Source: Streptomyces sp. SLBN-118 | Lineage (GTDB): Bacteria; Actinomycetota; Actinomycetes; Streptomycetales; Streptomycetaceae | Assembly: GCF_006715635.1 (NCBI RefSeq) | Contig: NZ_VFNP01000002.1 | Location: 2,852,001-2,916,000, forward strand | Length of the DNA: 64,000 bases | Direction: 5' to 3' | In this document: one piece after another, positions 41,437 to 50,261 of the stretch | Layout: every line of letters starts with the position of its first letter | Position numbering within the stretch: position 1 is the first letter of the stretch | Notes under the pieces: model-generated | Told to the model about the DNA's origin: nothing | The model's database searches: none | Seen by the model: only the letters and a program-made list of their open reading frames with translations | Translations under genes and position numbers: made by a program

Positions 41437-42080
41437 CCCAACTCCGCCTCAAAGTGCGTCTGGGCCCGATCCAGAGCCTCGTCCGGATCGCGGCCGTGGG
41501 CGCGATGCCAGTGAAGAAGGTCGGCGATCAGATGCACCGAGACATCTTCGGCGACGGCGAGGCTGAGTGGTGAGGCGCTTTGCCTGCGCAGCGGCTCGCT
41601 GTCCCCGTAGAGCGCTAACACAGCCTCAGCCTTCGAGACGCGCGGATCATTGACGTGCCCATTAGCCGCCGACAGTTCCGTGGCTAGCTCAACCCAGGTT
41701 GTCTTGCCTGATCCAGTGAGGATGACGCCCCAGCGGTCGGCCACCGTGTCGACGAGCGACAGCCCTCTGCCAGCTTCTTCGGCCGGGAGCGCTGAGACCA
41801 GCATTGGAAGCGCCTGAGCGTCAGGGTCTTGCACTTCGAGGCGGAGATATGTGCCTTTCATCGAGACCGCAAGTGTCGTTGGTGTTCCTGCTCCAACGTG
41901 CGTGATGACGTTGGCGACGAGCTCACTCACACAGAGCTGGGCAGCCTCGACCGCACCTCTGAGCCCCCAGTGGTTCAAGTGCAGGCGCATGACTCGGCGG
42001 AGGCCCGCAACTTCCTCGGGTTCGGCCAGGAAGGGCAACACCCAGCTCTTCCTTGTGACTTCGTAACGGCATGCACTCAT
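41433..42080 (-). CDS. ATP-binding regulatory protein (HATPase_c, AbaA/RsbW-like)
   Basis: This 215-residue protein has a GHKL ATPase domain with N-box (LCVSELVANVITHVGAG), G1-like LEVQDPDAQ and G2-like EEAGRGLSLVDTVADRWG, plus an approximately 70-residue helical C-terminus. Such ATPases travel with XRE/DUF397 pairs in Streptomyces (the whiJ/abaA-like families). One leucine (codon 155) is TTA at 41618-41616. It overlaps the convergent nuclease gene by 4 nt and is divergent from the XRE gene. Confidence 0.85.
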   Translation of the reverse strand: MSACRYEVTRKSWVLPFLAEPEEVAGLRRVMRLHLNHWGLRGAVEAAQLCVSELVANVITHVGAGTPTTLAVSMKGTYLRLEVQDPDAQALPMLVSALPAEEAGRGLSLVDTVADRWGVILTGSGKTTWVELATELSAANGHVNDPRVSKAEAVLALYGDSEPLRRQSASPLSLAVAEDVSVHLIADLLHWHRAHGRDPDEALDRAQTHFEAELG

Positions 42081-42286
42081 TTGAATCAGCCCTTCAGCAG
42101 AGTCGCAGCGATCGCGCTGTGTAGTGGTTCAGTTCTCCAGAGTGGCAGTGGAACTCTCAATATGGAACTCTCACATACGAGTTGGAGGAGCACTCACTCG
42201 CACTACGCGCCCCCGGCGTGCGCTGTCTTGTCTGTTGCGCACCACACCGTGCACGCTCAAGGTGATCGACACGAAGGGTCTCGACC

Positions 42287-43132
42287 ATGGCAGTTGGACC
42301 AACCACCCGCAGGCGCCAACTTGGCGCCGATCTACGCCGCCTGCGCGAGCGCAAAGGCCTCACGCTGGAGGAAGCAGGAGCGTTGGTTGGCGTCTCCAAG
42401 GCCACCTTGAGTCGCTACGAGAAGAAGGAAGGCGCGGTCAAGTGGCCTGCCGTCGACGCGCTCTGCCGCGAGTACGGGGCGTCGGACCAGGAGCGCGAGA
42501 CACTTGTCGAATTGGCTAAGGGCGCCAAGATCCAGGGCTGGTGGCGATCGCTCGCTGACCCGATCCCCGAGTCGATGAACCTGATGCTGACGCTTGAAGA
42601 CGAGGTGGTACGCGAGGATCACTACGCCTGCATGTACGTACCCGGTCTGCTCCAGACCCGCGCCTACGCAGAGGCAGTGCACCGTGCATCCGAGATGAGG
42701 TGTACGGATCAAGAGATCGCGCACATGGTCGACATCCGTATGAAGCGGCAGGAGCTCCTAGATCGAGAGGAGCCGCCGCACATCTGGGCCGTGATCGACG
42801 AGGCCGTCATCCGGCGCATGGTCGGCGGCCGTGAGGTCATGCGAGAGCAGCTGCGCCACCTCTTGGCGCGGGCGGAGGAGCCCCAAGTGACCGTACAGAT
42901 ACTGCCGTTCACCGCCGGAGCTCATGCCGCCGCAGTTGGCAGCTTCGTCATCCTGGGTGGACCGACCCCGGAACTCGACGTCGTGTACGTGGACATCATC
43001 GGCGGTGGCCTGTTCATGGAGAAGCCGCAGGAACTGGAGCGCTATAAGTTGGCGTTCGAATACCTGCGCGCGCAGGCGCTGGACATTGGCGCGTCAGCCG
43101 CGCTCTTGAATCGGGTCTGCAAGGAGCTGTGA
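42287..43132 (+). CDS. XRE-family regulator with DUF5753 domain
   Basis: This 281-residue protein has an N-terminal helix-turn-helix (LGADLRRLRERKGLTLEEAG, LVGVSKATLSRYEKKEGAVK) and the DUF5753 sensor domain (CMYVPGLLQTRAYAEAVHRAS, EPQVTVQILPF). Members act with the small DUF397 protein whose gene follows with a 1-nt overlap, in developmental or antibiotic regulation. AAGGGT lies before the ATG at 42287. Confidence 0.92.
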   Translation: MAVGPTTRRRQLGADLRRLRERKGLTLEEAGALVGVSKATLSRYEKKEGAVKWPAVDALCREYGASDQERETLVELAKGAKIQGWWRSLADPIPESMNLMLTLEDEVVREDHYACMYVPGLLQTRAYAEAVHRASEMRCTDQEIAHMVDIRMKRQELLDREEPPHIWAVIDEAVIRRMVGGREVMREQLRHLLARAEEPQVTVQILPFTAGAHAAAVGSFVILGGPTPELDVVYVDIIGGGLFMEKPQELERYKLAFEYLRAQALDIGASAALLNRVCKEL

Positions 43133-43326
43133 TGGACCAGGAACACGTCCGCTGGATCAAGTCTTCGTACAGCGGAGGGAGCGGCACCGAGTGCGTCGAG
43201 GTCGCTGCATCGGGCACGGACGTGGCTGTGCGGGACTCCAAGGTTCCTCAGGGCGCGCGGCTAGGTCTCGGGTCCGCCGCCTGGACACAGTTCGTCGCCG
43301 CCCTGCGGCAGGAGAAGCTCAAGTAG
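43132..43326 (+). CDS. DUF397 family protein
   Basis: This 64-residue protein, MDQEHVRWIKSSYSGGSGTE..., shows the DUF397 hallmarks WxKSSYSgg, CVEVA and VAVRDSKVP followed by a W-x-x-F end. These proteins bind or antagonise the partner XRE/DUF5753 regulator. The ATG at 43132 overlaps the regulator stop by 1 nt and has AGGAG 5 nt upstream; a GTG at 43129 is an alternative. Confidence 0.92.
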   Translation: MDQEHVRWIKSSYSGGSGTECVEVAASGTDVAVRDSKVPQGARLGLGSAAWTQFVAALRQEKLK

Positions 43327-43466
43327 GAGGCGTACCCAGGCATTCCGTGCTGTCCCCTCCCGCTGCGAGCGGACACGGGGCGGGCAGAGCGCACTCGGCC
43401 ACGTTGGCCAGGTACGGAGTCGTAATCGGGAGGCCGTGCCGGTGAGACATACGGCAGACTCCCCGG

Positions 43467-43754
43467 GTGATCGTCGTGCAGCCTGTCCTGGAGATCTGTG
43501 CCCCCGACGGCTTCGCCCTCTGGCCCATTGCCGAGTTCGAGTCGTACGGCTTCCTGCCACTCAGTGGCGCGCTCAGTCCGGCCGAGACCGGCAAGGCGGT
43601 CATGCGGATCGCCGACTACAACGACGTCGATCCCGAGGACGACAGCCCGCCGCGGCCCGCCGATCCGCTCGGGGCCTCCCTGCACGGACTGCTGACCAGG
43701 GACGATACGCGGATGCCGGTGACGCCCCATGCCGCGGACCCGCGTGTCCCATGA
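43467..43754 (+). pseudogene. Hypothetical gene, probably truncated at the 3' end
   Basis: A 95-codon frame starting at GTG 43467 reads VIVVQPVLEICAPDGFALWP, with good third-position GC up to about LGASLHGLLTRDD. The last approximately 17 codons (TRMPVTPHAADPRVP) look like out-of-context sequence. The reverse strand there reads as part of a membrane protein, so two genes seem fused or eroded around 43700. Function unknown; no ribosome-binding site. Confidence 0.45.
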
Positions 43755-43937
43755 CGGAACGCCGTTGTCCATCCGGCTGCCACCAAAAGGGCGGACAGTG
43801 CGCAGAGGACCCAGGAAATGGCCAGCCATGGCGTGGAAGGCCGTGAGGAGTCTGATCGCCGCCAGCGGCGCAAGCACCAGAAGCGGCAGCGTCCACGTGC
43901 CCTCGGTAGCGGTGCGGGGGAACTTGGTATCGGTCAT
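43616..43937 (-). pseudogene. Frameshifted small membrane protein gene
   Basis: Read from ATG 43937 the frame gives MTDTKFPRTATEGTWTLPLL with one membrane helix, then loses sense near AFHAMAGHF. The adjacent frame from about 43830 continues with a second helix, WLAISWVLCALSALLVAAGW, and TAFRHGTRGSAAWGVTGIRV. A single frameshift would join the halves into a normal two-helix protein, so the gene looks broken, or the base count here is wrong. It overlaps the eroded plus-strand frame. Confidence 0.45.
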
Positions 43938-44087
43938 CCGGGATGCGTTTTGGTACTCAATCCTGCCCCTGTGCGGCAGTCCCCTCCTGGTCGGGCGTCC
44001 AGGCCGTGCGTCGGCCCAGACTGCGTCGAAAGCTTTGGACGTACGTGTCGAATCAGCGGGGTGTGAGGCCGACGTGCGACCGTACCG

Positions 44088-44597
44088 TCACCCCGACACC
44101 GGCATGACCAGCGTCCGGACGAAGTCGACAGCCCCCTCCCGCTGGTAGAAGCGCACCGCGTCCTCGTTGCCCGCGATGACCGAGATCTTCATGACCTGGA
44201 CCTTCAACTCGGCCAGACGCTCGCGTGCGGCCCCCACAAGGGCCTGCCCGACTCCGGTGCCGCGCGCGTCGTCATCCACCACCAGCGTTTCCAGTACGCC
44301 GACCTGATCACCCCACTGCCAGGATCCGGGGGCGTCGAGGACACGTACAACCGCGTAACCGAGCAGGCGATCCCCGTCCCGCGCGACCAGCACGGTGGTG
44401 CGTGGCTCCCGCAGCCATTCAATGTACTGCTCACGCCGGAGGCGCCAGGACTCCGCGGGAGAGCGCAACGCACCCAGCTCAGCCAGGTGCGGGGCTTTCT
44501 TACTGTGGTGGGCCAGCAACTGCCCCCACAGCCCTTCCAGATGGTCGATCTCGGAAGCAGCCAGTACATCGATCACAGGATTCACGCTGGGGAGCAT
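44088..44597 (-). CDS. GNAT-family N-acetyltransferase
   Basis: This 169-residue protein has the GNAT acetyl-CoA site: VGVLETLVVDDDARGTGVGQALVGAARERL (the R/Q-x-x-G-x-G/A segment is RGTGVG) and a C-terminal GNEDAVRFYQREGAVDF. It transfers an acetyl group to an amine of unknown identity. The start could be ATG 44597 or 44642; neither has a good ribosome-binding site. It appears to be a free-standing gene. Confidence 0.85.
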   Translation of the reverse strand: MLPSVNPVIDVLAASEIDHLEGLWGQLLAHHSKKAPHLAELGALRSPAESWRLRREQYIEWLREPRTTVLVARDGDRLLGYAVVRVLDAPGSWQWGDQVGVLETLVVDDDARGTGVGQALVGAARERLAELKVQVMKISVIAGNEDAVRFYQREGAVDFVRTLVMPVSG

Positions 44598-44649
44598 AGA
44601 CAGCGAGAGTCCCCAGCCACGACCAATTACTGAGCTGGCCATGGAAGTT

Positions 44650-44735
44650 GAGCCACCAGCAGATCTCGTACCGATCGTGCGGTACGGCCCGCGACCACAC
44701 AGCCGAGCACTCGACCCGCGCCGAGATCGGCCAGG
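44650..44735 (-). pseudogene. 3'-terminal remnant of a DUF6879 gene
   Basis: The minus strand reads SARVECSAVWSRAVPHDRYE followed by I, closely matching the end of the intact DUF6879 protein at 49728-50261 (FEAVWQRAVPHEQYEIH). No start and no stop remain. It lies 165 bp before the encapsulin gene, so DUF6879 sequence flanks the 2-methylisoborneol operon on both sides, in the same orientation. The rest of the gap between 44598 and 44900 shows no other feature. Confidence 0.6.
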
Positions 44736-44900
44736 GCGCCGTCAGCGATCAACCGCATGGGGTCGTGTGTGCGAAGAAACGACACGCCTGCCTGGCTACC
44801 CCGGACAGGAAAGGGGCATTCACCTTCTTTCGTGTGATGACAGGCGAACTGTTTAAGAAGGAGGGTAAGTCGGCACCCACAGGAGAGCTGAGGATCACAG

Positions 44901-46313
44901 ATGGCCGTTGGAGCCGACCAGGAAGCCGTGCAGGCACAAGCGTCCGGGCAGCAGAGTCTGGCGACGTCCGCCGCGCGGAAGCTGGCGACGACCGCGAAGT
45001 CCGTTCCGCAGATGCAGGAGACCTCCTCACGGTGGCTGCTACGGATGCTGCCGTGGGTGGATGTGCAGGGCGGGACCTACCGGGTGAACCGGCGGCTGAG
45101 CCATGCCGTGGGTGACGGGCGGGTGACGTTCGTGCAGACCGGCCGGCGGGTCTCGGTCGTCCCGGCCGCGCTGGGGGAGCTGCCGGCGCTCAGAGGGTAC
45201 GGCGACGAGGCGGTACTGGCCGAGCTGGCCGGTCGTTGCGAACAGCTCGACTGCGCGCCGGGCACCGTGCTGGCCCAAGCCGGCGACGCGAAGGACCGCG
45301 TCTTCCTGCTGGCGCACGGCCGCGTCGACAAAGTGGGCACCGGACCGTACGGCGCAGACGCCGTGCTCGGGTTCCTGGCCGACGGCGCCTACTTCGGGGA
45401 GCAGTGTCTGACGGAAACGGAGCCGGCCTGGGAGTGCACGTTCCGCGCCACCACCGCCTGCACGGTGCTGGTGCTGTCCAGAAGGGATGTCGACAACCTC
45501 GCCGCACGCGCCCGGTCGCTGGGCACCCACCTGGACACGGTCGCGGCGCTCCCGCAGCAGCGCACCAACAGGTACGGCGAGGCGGCGATCGACCTCGCGG
45601 CCGGACACGTGGGCGAGCCACGCATCCCCCACACCTTCGTCGACTACGAGCCCGAGCCGCGCGAGTACGAACTCTCCATCGCGCAGACGGTCCTGAAAAT
45701 CCACAGCCGCGTCGCCGACCTCTACAACGACCCGATGAACCAGACCGAGCAGCAGCTCCGTCTCACCCTTGAGGCGCTGCGCGAGCGCCAAGAACATGAA
45801 CTCGTCAACAACCCGGAGTTCGGGCTGCTCAGCAACTGTGACTACGCGCAGCGCCTTCAGCCTCACGACGGGGTGCCCGGTCCCGACGACATGGACGAGC
45901 TGCTCTCGCGGCGGCGCGGCAGCAAGTTCTTCCTCGCCCACCCCCGGGCCATCGCCGCGTTCGGCCGCGAGTGCAACAAGCGCGGCCTGCTCCTGAAGCC
46001 GGTGGACATCGGCGGCCACCGCATCCCTTCCTGGCGCGGCGTGCCGATCTATCCGTGCGGAAAGATCCCCGTGAGTGAATCGCGTACGACCTCGATCCTG
46101 TGCATGCGTACGGGCAGAGACGACCAAGGCGTGATCGGGCTGCGGCAGTCGGGGATCCCGGACGAGATCGAGCCGAGCCTGTCGGTGCGGTTCATGGGCA
46201 TCGACGAGCAGGCGATCATCTCCTACCTCGTCACCGCCTATTACTCGGCCGCGATCCTCGTCCCCGACGCTCTCGGCATCCTGGAGAACGTCGAAGTCGG
46301 CCGCTGGCGCTGA
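44901..46313 (+). CDS. Family 2B encapsulin shell protein (with cyclic-nucleotide-binding-like insert)
   Basis: This 470-residue protein combines an HK97-like encapsulin fold with an inserted cNMP-binding-like domain at about residues 95-205 ([49 protein letters not shown]). The encapsulin part shows [37 protein letters not shown] and [20 protein letters not shown]. It was formerly annotated as a Crp-type regulator but has no DNA-binding domain. It assembles a protein nanocompartment that encloses the terpene synthase encoded next. First gene of the 2-methylisoborneol operon. Confidence 0.93.
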   Translation: MAVGADQEAVQAQASGQQSLATSAARKLATTAKSVPQMQETSSRWLLRMLPWVDVQGGTYRVNRRLSHAVGDGRVTFVQTGRRVSVVPAALGELPALRGYGDEAVLAELAGRCEQLDCAPGTVLAQAGDAKDRVFLLAHGRVDKVGTGPYGADAVLGFLADGAYFGEQCLTETEPAWECTFRATTACTVLVLSRRDVDNLAARARSLGTHLDTVAALPQQRTNRYGEAAIDLAAGHVGEPRIPHTFVDYEPEPREYELSIAQTVLKIHSRVADLYNDPMNQTEQQLRLTLEALRERQEHELVNNPEFGLLSNCDYAQRLQPHDGVPGPDDMDELLSRRRGSKFFLAHPRAIAAFGRECNKRGLLLKPVDIGGHRIPSWRGVPIYPCGKIPVSESRTTSILCMRTGRDDQGVIGLRQSGIPDEIEPSLSVRFMGIDEQAIISYLVTAYYSAAILVPDALGILENVEVGRWR

Positions 46314-46368
46314 CCGGAACCGACAGGCACCCAGCCGCCCCGTTGCGCCGCTGCCCCGGCGCGATCGG

Positions 46369-46426
46369 CCGTACGCCGTCCGCGGTCGCCCGGGCCGCCG
46401 TACGCCGTCCGCGGTCGCCCGGGCCT
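46369..46426. repeat. 29-bp tandem direct repeat before the 2-MIB synthase gene
   Basis: Two copies of a 29-bp unit beginning CCGTACGCCGTCCGCGGTCG lie at 46369-46397 and 46398-46426. Just after, an 11-bp motif CGCCCCTCGTA occurs twice (46441-46451 and 46455-46465), the second ending at an alternative ATG of the synthase. Confidence 0.9.
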
Positions 46427-46575
46427 TCGCCCACGTGAGACGCCCCTCGTAAGGCGCCCCTCGTATGACGCCCAACGCAGGCATACCGCGCGCGCCCTCG
46501 CACACGCGGCCACCAGCACGCGCGCCCAACGGCAGGCGCGCGCCCACCCCGTCCCATCCGAAAGGCACTCCTCGC

Positions 46576-47826
46576 ATGACCCCCACCAGTGGCGCCGGCG
46601 TCCCTCCGTGGACATGGAACGGGCCGCCGGCCGCACACCCACCAGTCGCCCTCGCCACCCCGACACTCACTACGACCGCGCAGGCCCTACCGGCCCCGCC
46701 CGCGCCCGTCGCGCTTGAGCGCCTGCTGTCCGGCCCCGCCGGGCCGGGCACGGCCGCCGCCCGCGCTTTCCGCTCCCTCGCCCCGTCCACGGCATCGCAG
46801 GCGCCGCAGTCCGCCCGACAGGACGAGGTCCCGCCGTCCGCCGAGCAAGCCCCCTCGGCCGGCCAGGACACAGCGGTGCGGATCCCGCCCCTGTACTGCC
46901 CCGACGCCCTGCGCGACGACCCCGCCCTCGGGGAGGAGGTCAACAACCGCCTGGTCGACTGGGCCGCGGAGATCGGCATCTTCACCGGCCGTCTCGAACG
47001 CCTGCGCTCGCATCAGTTCGGGCGGCTGTTCATGCTCGCGCACCCCGACTGCGACGACCCCGACCGGCTGCTGGCCGCGGCCCGCTGCGGGCTCGCGGAA
47101 TGGGCCGTGGACGACCACTGGGTCGACGAGGGCGACGACACAGAACCGGAGCTCCTGGGCTCCCGCCTCGCGATGGCCCACGCAGTGATCGACCCCGTCC
47201 GCCTCCCCGGCCGCTACCTCGCGCAGTTCGAGGAACTCGTTCAGCGGCAGCCCGTCCTGCGCGCCTTCCGATCCTGCCTCGCCCACCTGTCCCAGTTCGC
47301 CAGCACCACCCAAGTGGCCCGTCTGCGCCACGAACTCGACGTCATGTTCGTCGGATACGGGCAAGAGGCCGAATGGCGCAGCAGCGGGCGCAAGCCCGCG
47401 GTGTGGGAGTACCTCCTGCACCGTTACGAGAACGCCTTCTACCCCTGCATGGTGCTCATCGACCCGGTCGGCGGTTACGAGCTGCCCGCCCACGAGTTCG
47501 CCGACCCCACGGTGCGCCGCACCTACCTCTACGCGGGCATGGCCAACGTCCTGCTCAACGACCTCTACTCGATGGCCAAGGAAGACCCCTCAGACAACAA
47601 CCTGCCCAACCTCATCGCCGTTGAGGACAGCTGCTCCCTCCAAGAGGCGGTCGACCGCACGGCAGCCATCCACGACGAGCTGATGCACACCGTCGAGGCC
47701 GACTGCGCCGTCCTGGCAGCGGCCGGCTCCCCCCAGCTGCGCCGCTACCTGGCCGGTCTGTGGGCGTGGATGGGCGGCAGCAAGCAGTGGCACGCCACCA
47801 GCCCCCGTTACCAGAACGCGAACTGA
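46576..47826 (+). CDS. 2-methylisoborneol synthase (class I terpene cyclase, encapsulin cargo)
   Basis: This approximately 416-residue protein has a disordered Pro/Ala-rich N-terminus (1-100) and a terpene-cyclase domain with an acidic motif D179-D180-HWVDE and the NSE triad N328-DLYS332-MAKE336, which bind Mg2+-diphosphate. It cyclises 2-methyl-GPP to the odorant 2-methylisoborneol. The disordered N-terminus is the segment reported to load such enzymes into family 2B shells. An in-frame ATG at 46465 would lengthen that tail by 37 residues; which start is used affects cargo loading. Both starts follow a similar CGCCCCTCGT/ACTCCTCGC leader. Confidence 0.92.
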   Translation: MTPTSGAGVPPWTWNGPPAAHPPVALATPTLTTTAQALPAPPAPVALERLLSGPAGPGTAAARAFRSLAPSTASQAPQSARQDEVPPSAEQAPSAGQDTAVRIPPLYCPDALRDDPALGEEVNNRLVDWAAEIGIFTGRLERLRSHQFGRLFMLAHPDCDDPDRLLAAARCGLAEWAVDDHWVDEGDDTEPELLGSRLAMAHAVIDPVRLPGRYLAQFEELVQRQPVLRAFRSCLAHLSQFASTTQVARLRHELDVMFVGYGQEAEWRSSGRKPAVWEYLLHRYENAFYPCMVLIDPVGGYELPAHEFADPTVRRTYLYAGMANVLLNDLYSMAKEDPSDNNLPNLIAVEDSCSLQEAVDRTAAIHDELMHTVEADCAVLAAAGSPQLRRYLAGLWAWMGGSKQWHATSPRYQNAN

Positions 47827-47870
47827 ACCCGTACAGACCCCCGTATAGAACCCGTAAACAAGGAGAAGCC

Positions 47871-48728
47871 ATGACCGTCCAGGACACCGCCACCCACCCT
47901 CTGCGCAGCCTCTACCAGAAGTCCGTCGCCACTTACTGGAACCAGGAGAAGAACCCCGTCAACCTCCGCCTGGGCGAGGTCGACGGCATTTACCACCACC
48001 ACTACGGCATCGGCGACGTGGACTGGTCCGTGCTCGAGGGACCCGAGGAAACCCGCCAGGAACGCCTCACGGCCGAGCTTCATCGCCTGGAATGCGCCCA
48101 GGCCGATCTGCTGATGACCCACCTCGGCGACATCACCCCTGCGGACCGCGTCATGGACTCCGGTTCGGGCCGCGGCGGCAGCAGCTTCGTTGCCCACAGC
48201 CGCTTCGGATGCAGCGTCGACGGCGTCTCCATCTCGGAAACCCAGGTCGCCTTTGCCAACGATCAGGCCAAGGAACGCGGGGTGGACGACAAGGTCAGCT
48301 TCCACCTCAAGAACATGCTGCACACCGGCTTCGAGAGCGACAGTTTCCGGGCCATCTGGAACAACGAGAGCACCATGTACGTGGACCTGTCGCTGTTGTT
48401 CCCCGAATACGCCAGGCTCCTCAAGCACGGTGGTCGCTACGTCACCATCACCGGCTGCTACAACGACGCCTACGGACTGCCGTCCCGGGCCGTCAGCGAG
48501 ATCAACGCCCACTACATCTGCAGCATTCACCCCCGCAGCAGCTACTTCAAGGAAATGGCTGCCAACCGCCTCGTCCCCGTCAACGTCGTTGACCTCACCG
48601 CGGCAACCATCCCCTACTGGGAACTGCGCGCCAAGTCACCTCTGGCCACCGGCATCGAGAAGGCCTTCCTGGACGCCTACAAGGACGGCAGCTTCCAGTA
48701 TCTGCTGATCGCGGCAGACAAGGTCTGA
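47871..48728 (+). CDS. Geranyl diphosphate 2-C-methyltransferase
   Basis: This 285-residue SAM-dependent methyltransferase has motif I DRVMDSGSGRGGSS at about residues 92-105, followed by VDGVSISETQVAFANDQA and a methyltransferase core with FRAIWNNESTMYVDL. It methylates C2 of geranyl diphosphate to make 2-methyl-GPP, the substrate of the adjacent synthase. AGGAG lies 5 nt before the ATG at 47871. It completes the shell-synthase-methyltransferase operon; the gap to the synthase is 44 nt. Confidence 0.94.
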   Translation: MTVQDTATHPLRSLYQKSVATYWNQEKNPVNLRLGEVDGIYHHHYGIGDVDWSVLEGPEETRQERLTAELHRLECAQADLLMTHLGDITPADRVMDSGSGRGGSSFVAHSRFGCSVDGVSISETQVAFANDQAKERGVDDKVSFHLKNMLHTGFESDSFRAIWNNESTMYVDLSLLFPEYARLLKHGGRYVTITGCYNDAYGLPSRAVSEINAHYICSIHPRSSYFKEMAANRLVPVNVVDLTAATIPYWELRAKSPLATGIEKAFLDAYKDGSFQYLLIAADKV

Positions 48729-48729
48729 A

Positions 48730-48848
48730 CGGCGCCAGGACGTTGAGGGCGTCCGCCTGGCCGGCGTCGCCGCACGCACGGCACCACAGGTGGACGTCCT
48801 TGGCTGAGGGTGCGGAGTGCGCGTACTCGATGCGGGAGGGGCAAAGCC
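48730..48848 (-). pseudogene. Remnant of a small CxxC protein gene
   Basis: On the minus strand directly after the XRE/DUF5753 stop, an open frame without start reads DRLCPSRIEYAHSAPSAKDV then HLWCRACGDAGQADALNVLA, protein-like and with a CxxC pair. It then runs into the antisense of the methyltransferase gene with no stop, so its end has been lost at the right edge of the 2-methylisoborneol operon. Low certainty. Confidence 0.35.
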
Positions 48849-48850
48849 GG

Positions 48851-49702
48851 TCACTCGAGGGCTTCGATGGCTTTCACGATCAGCGACCGTGCCACCGCTC
48901 CGTACACCGCCATCGACCGCAGTTCCTCGAACGCCTTCAGGTACAAGGCGATCTCGGTCGGCTGTGTGACGTTCACCTGTGCCGACAGGAGCTCCACCGA
49001 CACGAGGGTGTCGTCGTAGATGCTGAAGGTCTCCTGTGCCCATAGTCGTCGCTCGGGCGTTGCAGCCGGGATGACGCCGAGTGACACGGACGGAAGCGCG
49101 CCGGCTGTCAGTAGATGGCCCAGCTGCGCGGCCATGGCCTCGGCGTCGCCCAACTGATAGCTCAGTGCGGCCTCTTCGACCAGAAAGACGAACCGGTGCC
49201 CTGGCTCATGGATGACCCGGGATCGCTCCAGGCGTGCAGTTGCGGCCTGTGCCGCGTCGTCCGGAACGTCGCGAAACCGGGCATTCGCGCTCAGGAGCCC
49301 CTTCGCATATCCCTCCGTTTGAAGCAGACCCGGTACCAGCGTCGAGCAGTACACGCGGAACAGTTGTGTCGATTGATACAAGGGCACATAGCTGTCCTGG
49401 AGTTGGCGCAGCCCTGTGCGGACCCGCTGGCGCCACTCGGTGTACATGGACTCCGCGTGCCGTGAGGCGGCAACGAGGTCCGCGGCCTGGTCCACCGCGT
49501 CGCACGCGTTGCACCACTTACGAATATCCCTAGGGGACGGAGGTGTCTTCGCGTTCTCGATCCGTGACGTCTTCGCATGGTGCCATCCGCATCGCAAGGC
49601 CAGCTCAGCCACTGTCAGCCCGGCTTCCTTCCTCAGGTCGCGGAGTTGCCGCGCGACATTCTCGCGAGCGGCCTGAGCCGAGGACGATGGGGAGGTGGGC
49701 AT
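48851..49702 (-). CDS. XRE-family regulator with DUF5753 domain
   Basis: This 283-residue protein has a helix-turn-helix (VARQLRDLRKEAGLTVAELA, LRCGWHHAKTSRIENAKTPP) and DUF5753 (YCSTLVPGLLQTEGYAKGLL, LPSVSLGVIPAATPERRLW). It is the last gene of a three-gene set with the small protein and the DUF6879 gene upstream (gap of 25 nt). It is a paralogue of the regulator at 42287-43132 but is paired with DUF6879 rather than DUF397. Confidence 0.9.
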   Translation of the reverse strand: MPTSPSSSAQAARENVARQLRDLRKEAGLTVAELALRCGWHHAKTSRIENAKTPPSPRDIRKWCNACDAVDQAADLVAASRHAESMYTEWRQRVRTGLRQLQDSYVPLYQSTQLFRVYCSTLVPGLLQTEGYAKGLLSANARFRDVPDDAAQAATARLERSRVIHEPGHRFVFLVEEAALSYQLGDAEAMAAQLGHLLTAGALPSVSLGVIPAATPERRLWAQETFSIYDDTLVSVELLSAQVNVTQPTEIALYLKAFEELRSMAVYGAVARSLIVKAIEALE

Positions 49703-49727
49703 GTGCTGGCCTGTTCGATGAAGGTCG

Positions 49728-50261
49728 TCAGTGGATCTCGTACTGCTCGTGCGGGACTGCCCGCTGCCAGACTGCTTCGAACGCGTCCATGCACCGTTTG
49801 GCAACGGCGGGCTCGGTACGCAGTTCCATCCCGAGGTCCTGCCAATCACCGTTGCCGGTGAAGTGATTGAACAGCACGGTCGTACCGTCGAAGATCCACA
49901 GGTCGTTGCCAGGCAGGAGAAGGTCTGAAGCCCGACGCCGTGACAGCCAACGAACCTGCTCGCCGGCATGGAGGTTGACGGGGGTTCCGGAGTACTCGTA
50001 CCGGATGTAGTCCGTCACAGGCTCGGACACCACCCGTGCACGGCGGACGGTCACGCCGCGAGCAACCGCGCGGGAGACGAGATCTACCCACGGGCGCCAG
50101 TACGCCGACTCCGGGTCTGCGTCGCGGAGTCCGGTGCGCTTCCAGTCGGTGAAGTCATCAGCCTCGTCTCCGACGCCGTAGACATCACGCATCTCAAGGT
50201 GCACGGCGGAGTGTCGCGCCGCCTCCATGAGGTCACTAAAGCTGGGCTCGTTCTGCGGCAT
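49728..50261 (-). CDS. DUF6879 family protein
   Basis: This 177-residue protein contains the DUF6879 pattern: FSDLMEAARHSAVHLEMRDVY, FTDWKRTGLRD, AYWRPWVDLVSRAVARGVTVRRARVVSEPVTDYIRYEYS (in parts) and VLFNHFTGNGDW. Such proteins are produced beside XRE/DUF5753 regulators and probably modulate them. It overlaps the upstream small gene by 26 nt. A decayed copy of its 3' end lies at 44650-44735. Confidence 0.88.
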   Translation of the reverse strand: MPQNEPSFSDLMEAARHSAVHLEMRDVYGVGDEADDFTDWKRTGLRDADPESAYWRPWVDLVSRAVARGVTVRRARVVSEPVTDYIRYEYSGTPVNLHAGEQVRWLSRRRASDLLLPGNDLWIFDGTTVLFNHFTGNGDWQDLGMELRTEPAVAKRCMDAFEAVWQRAVPHEQYEIH

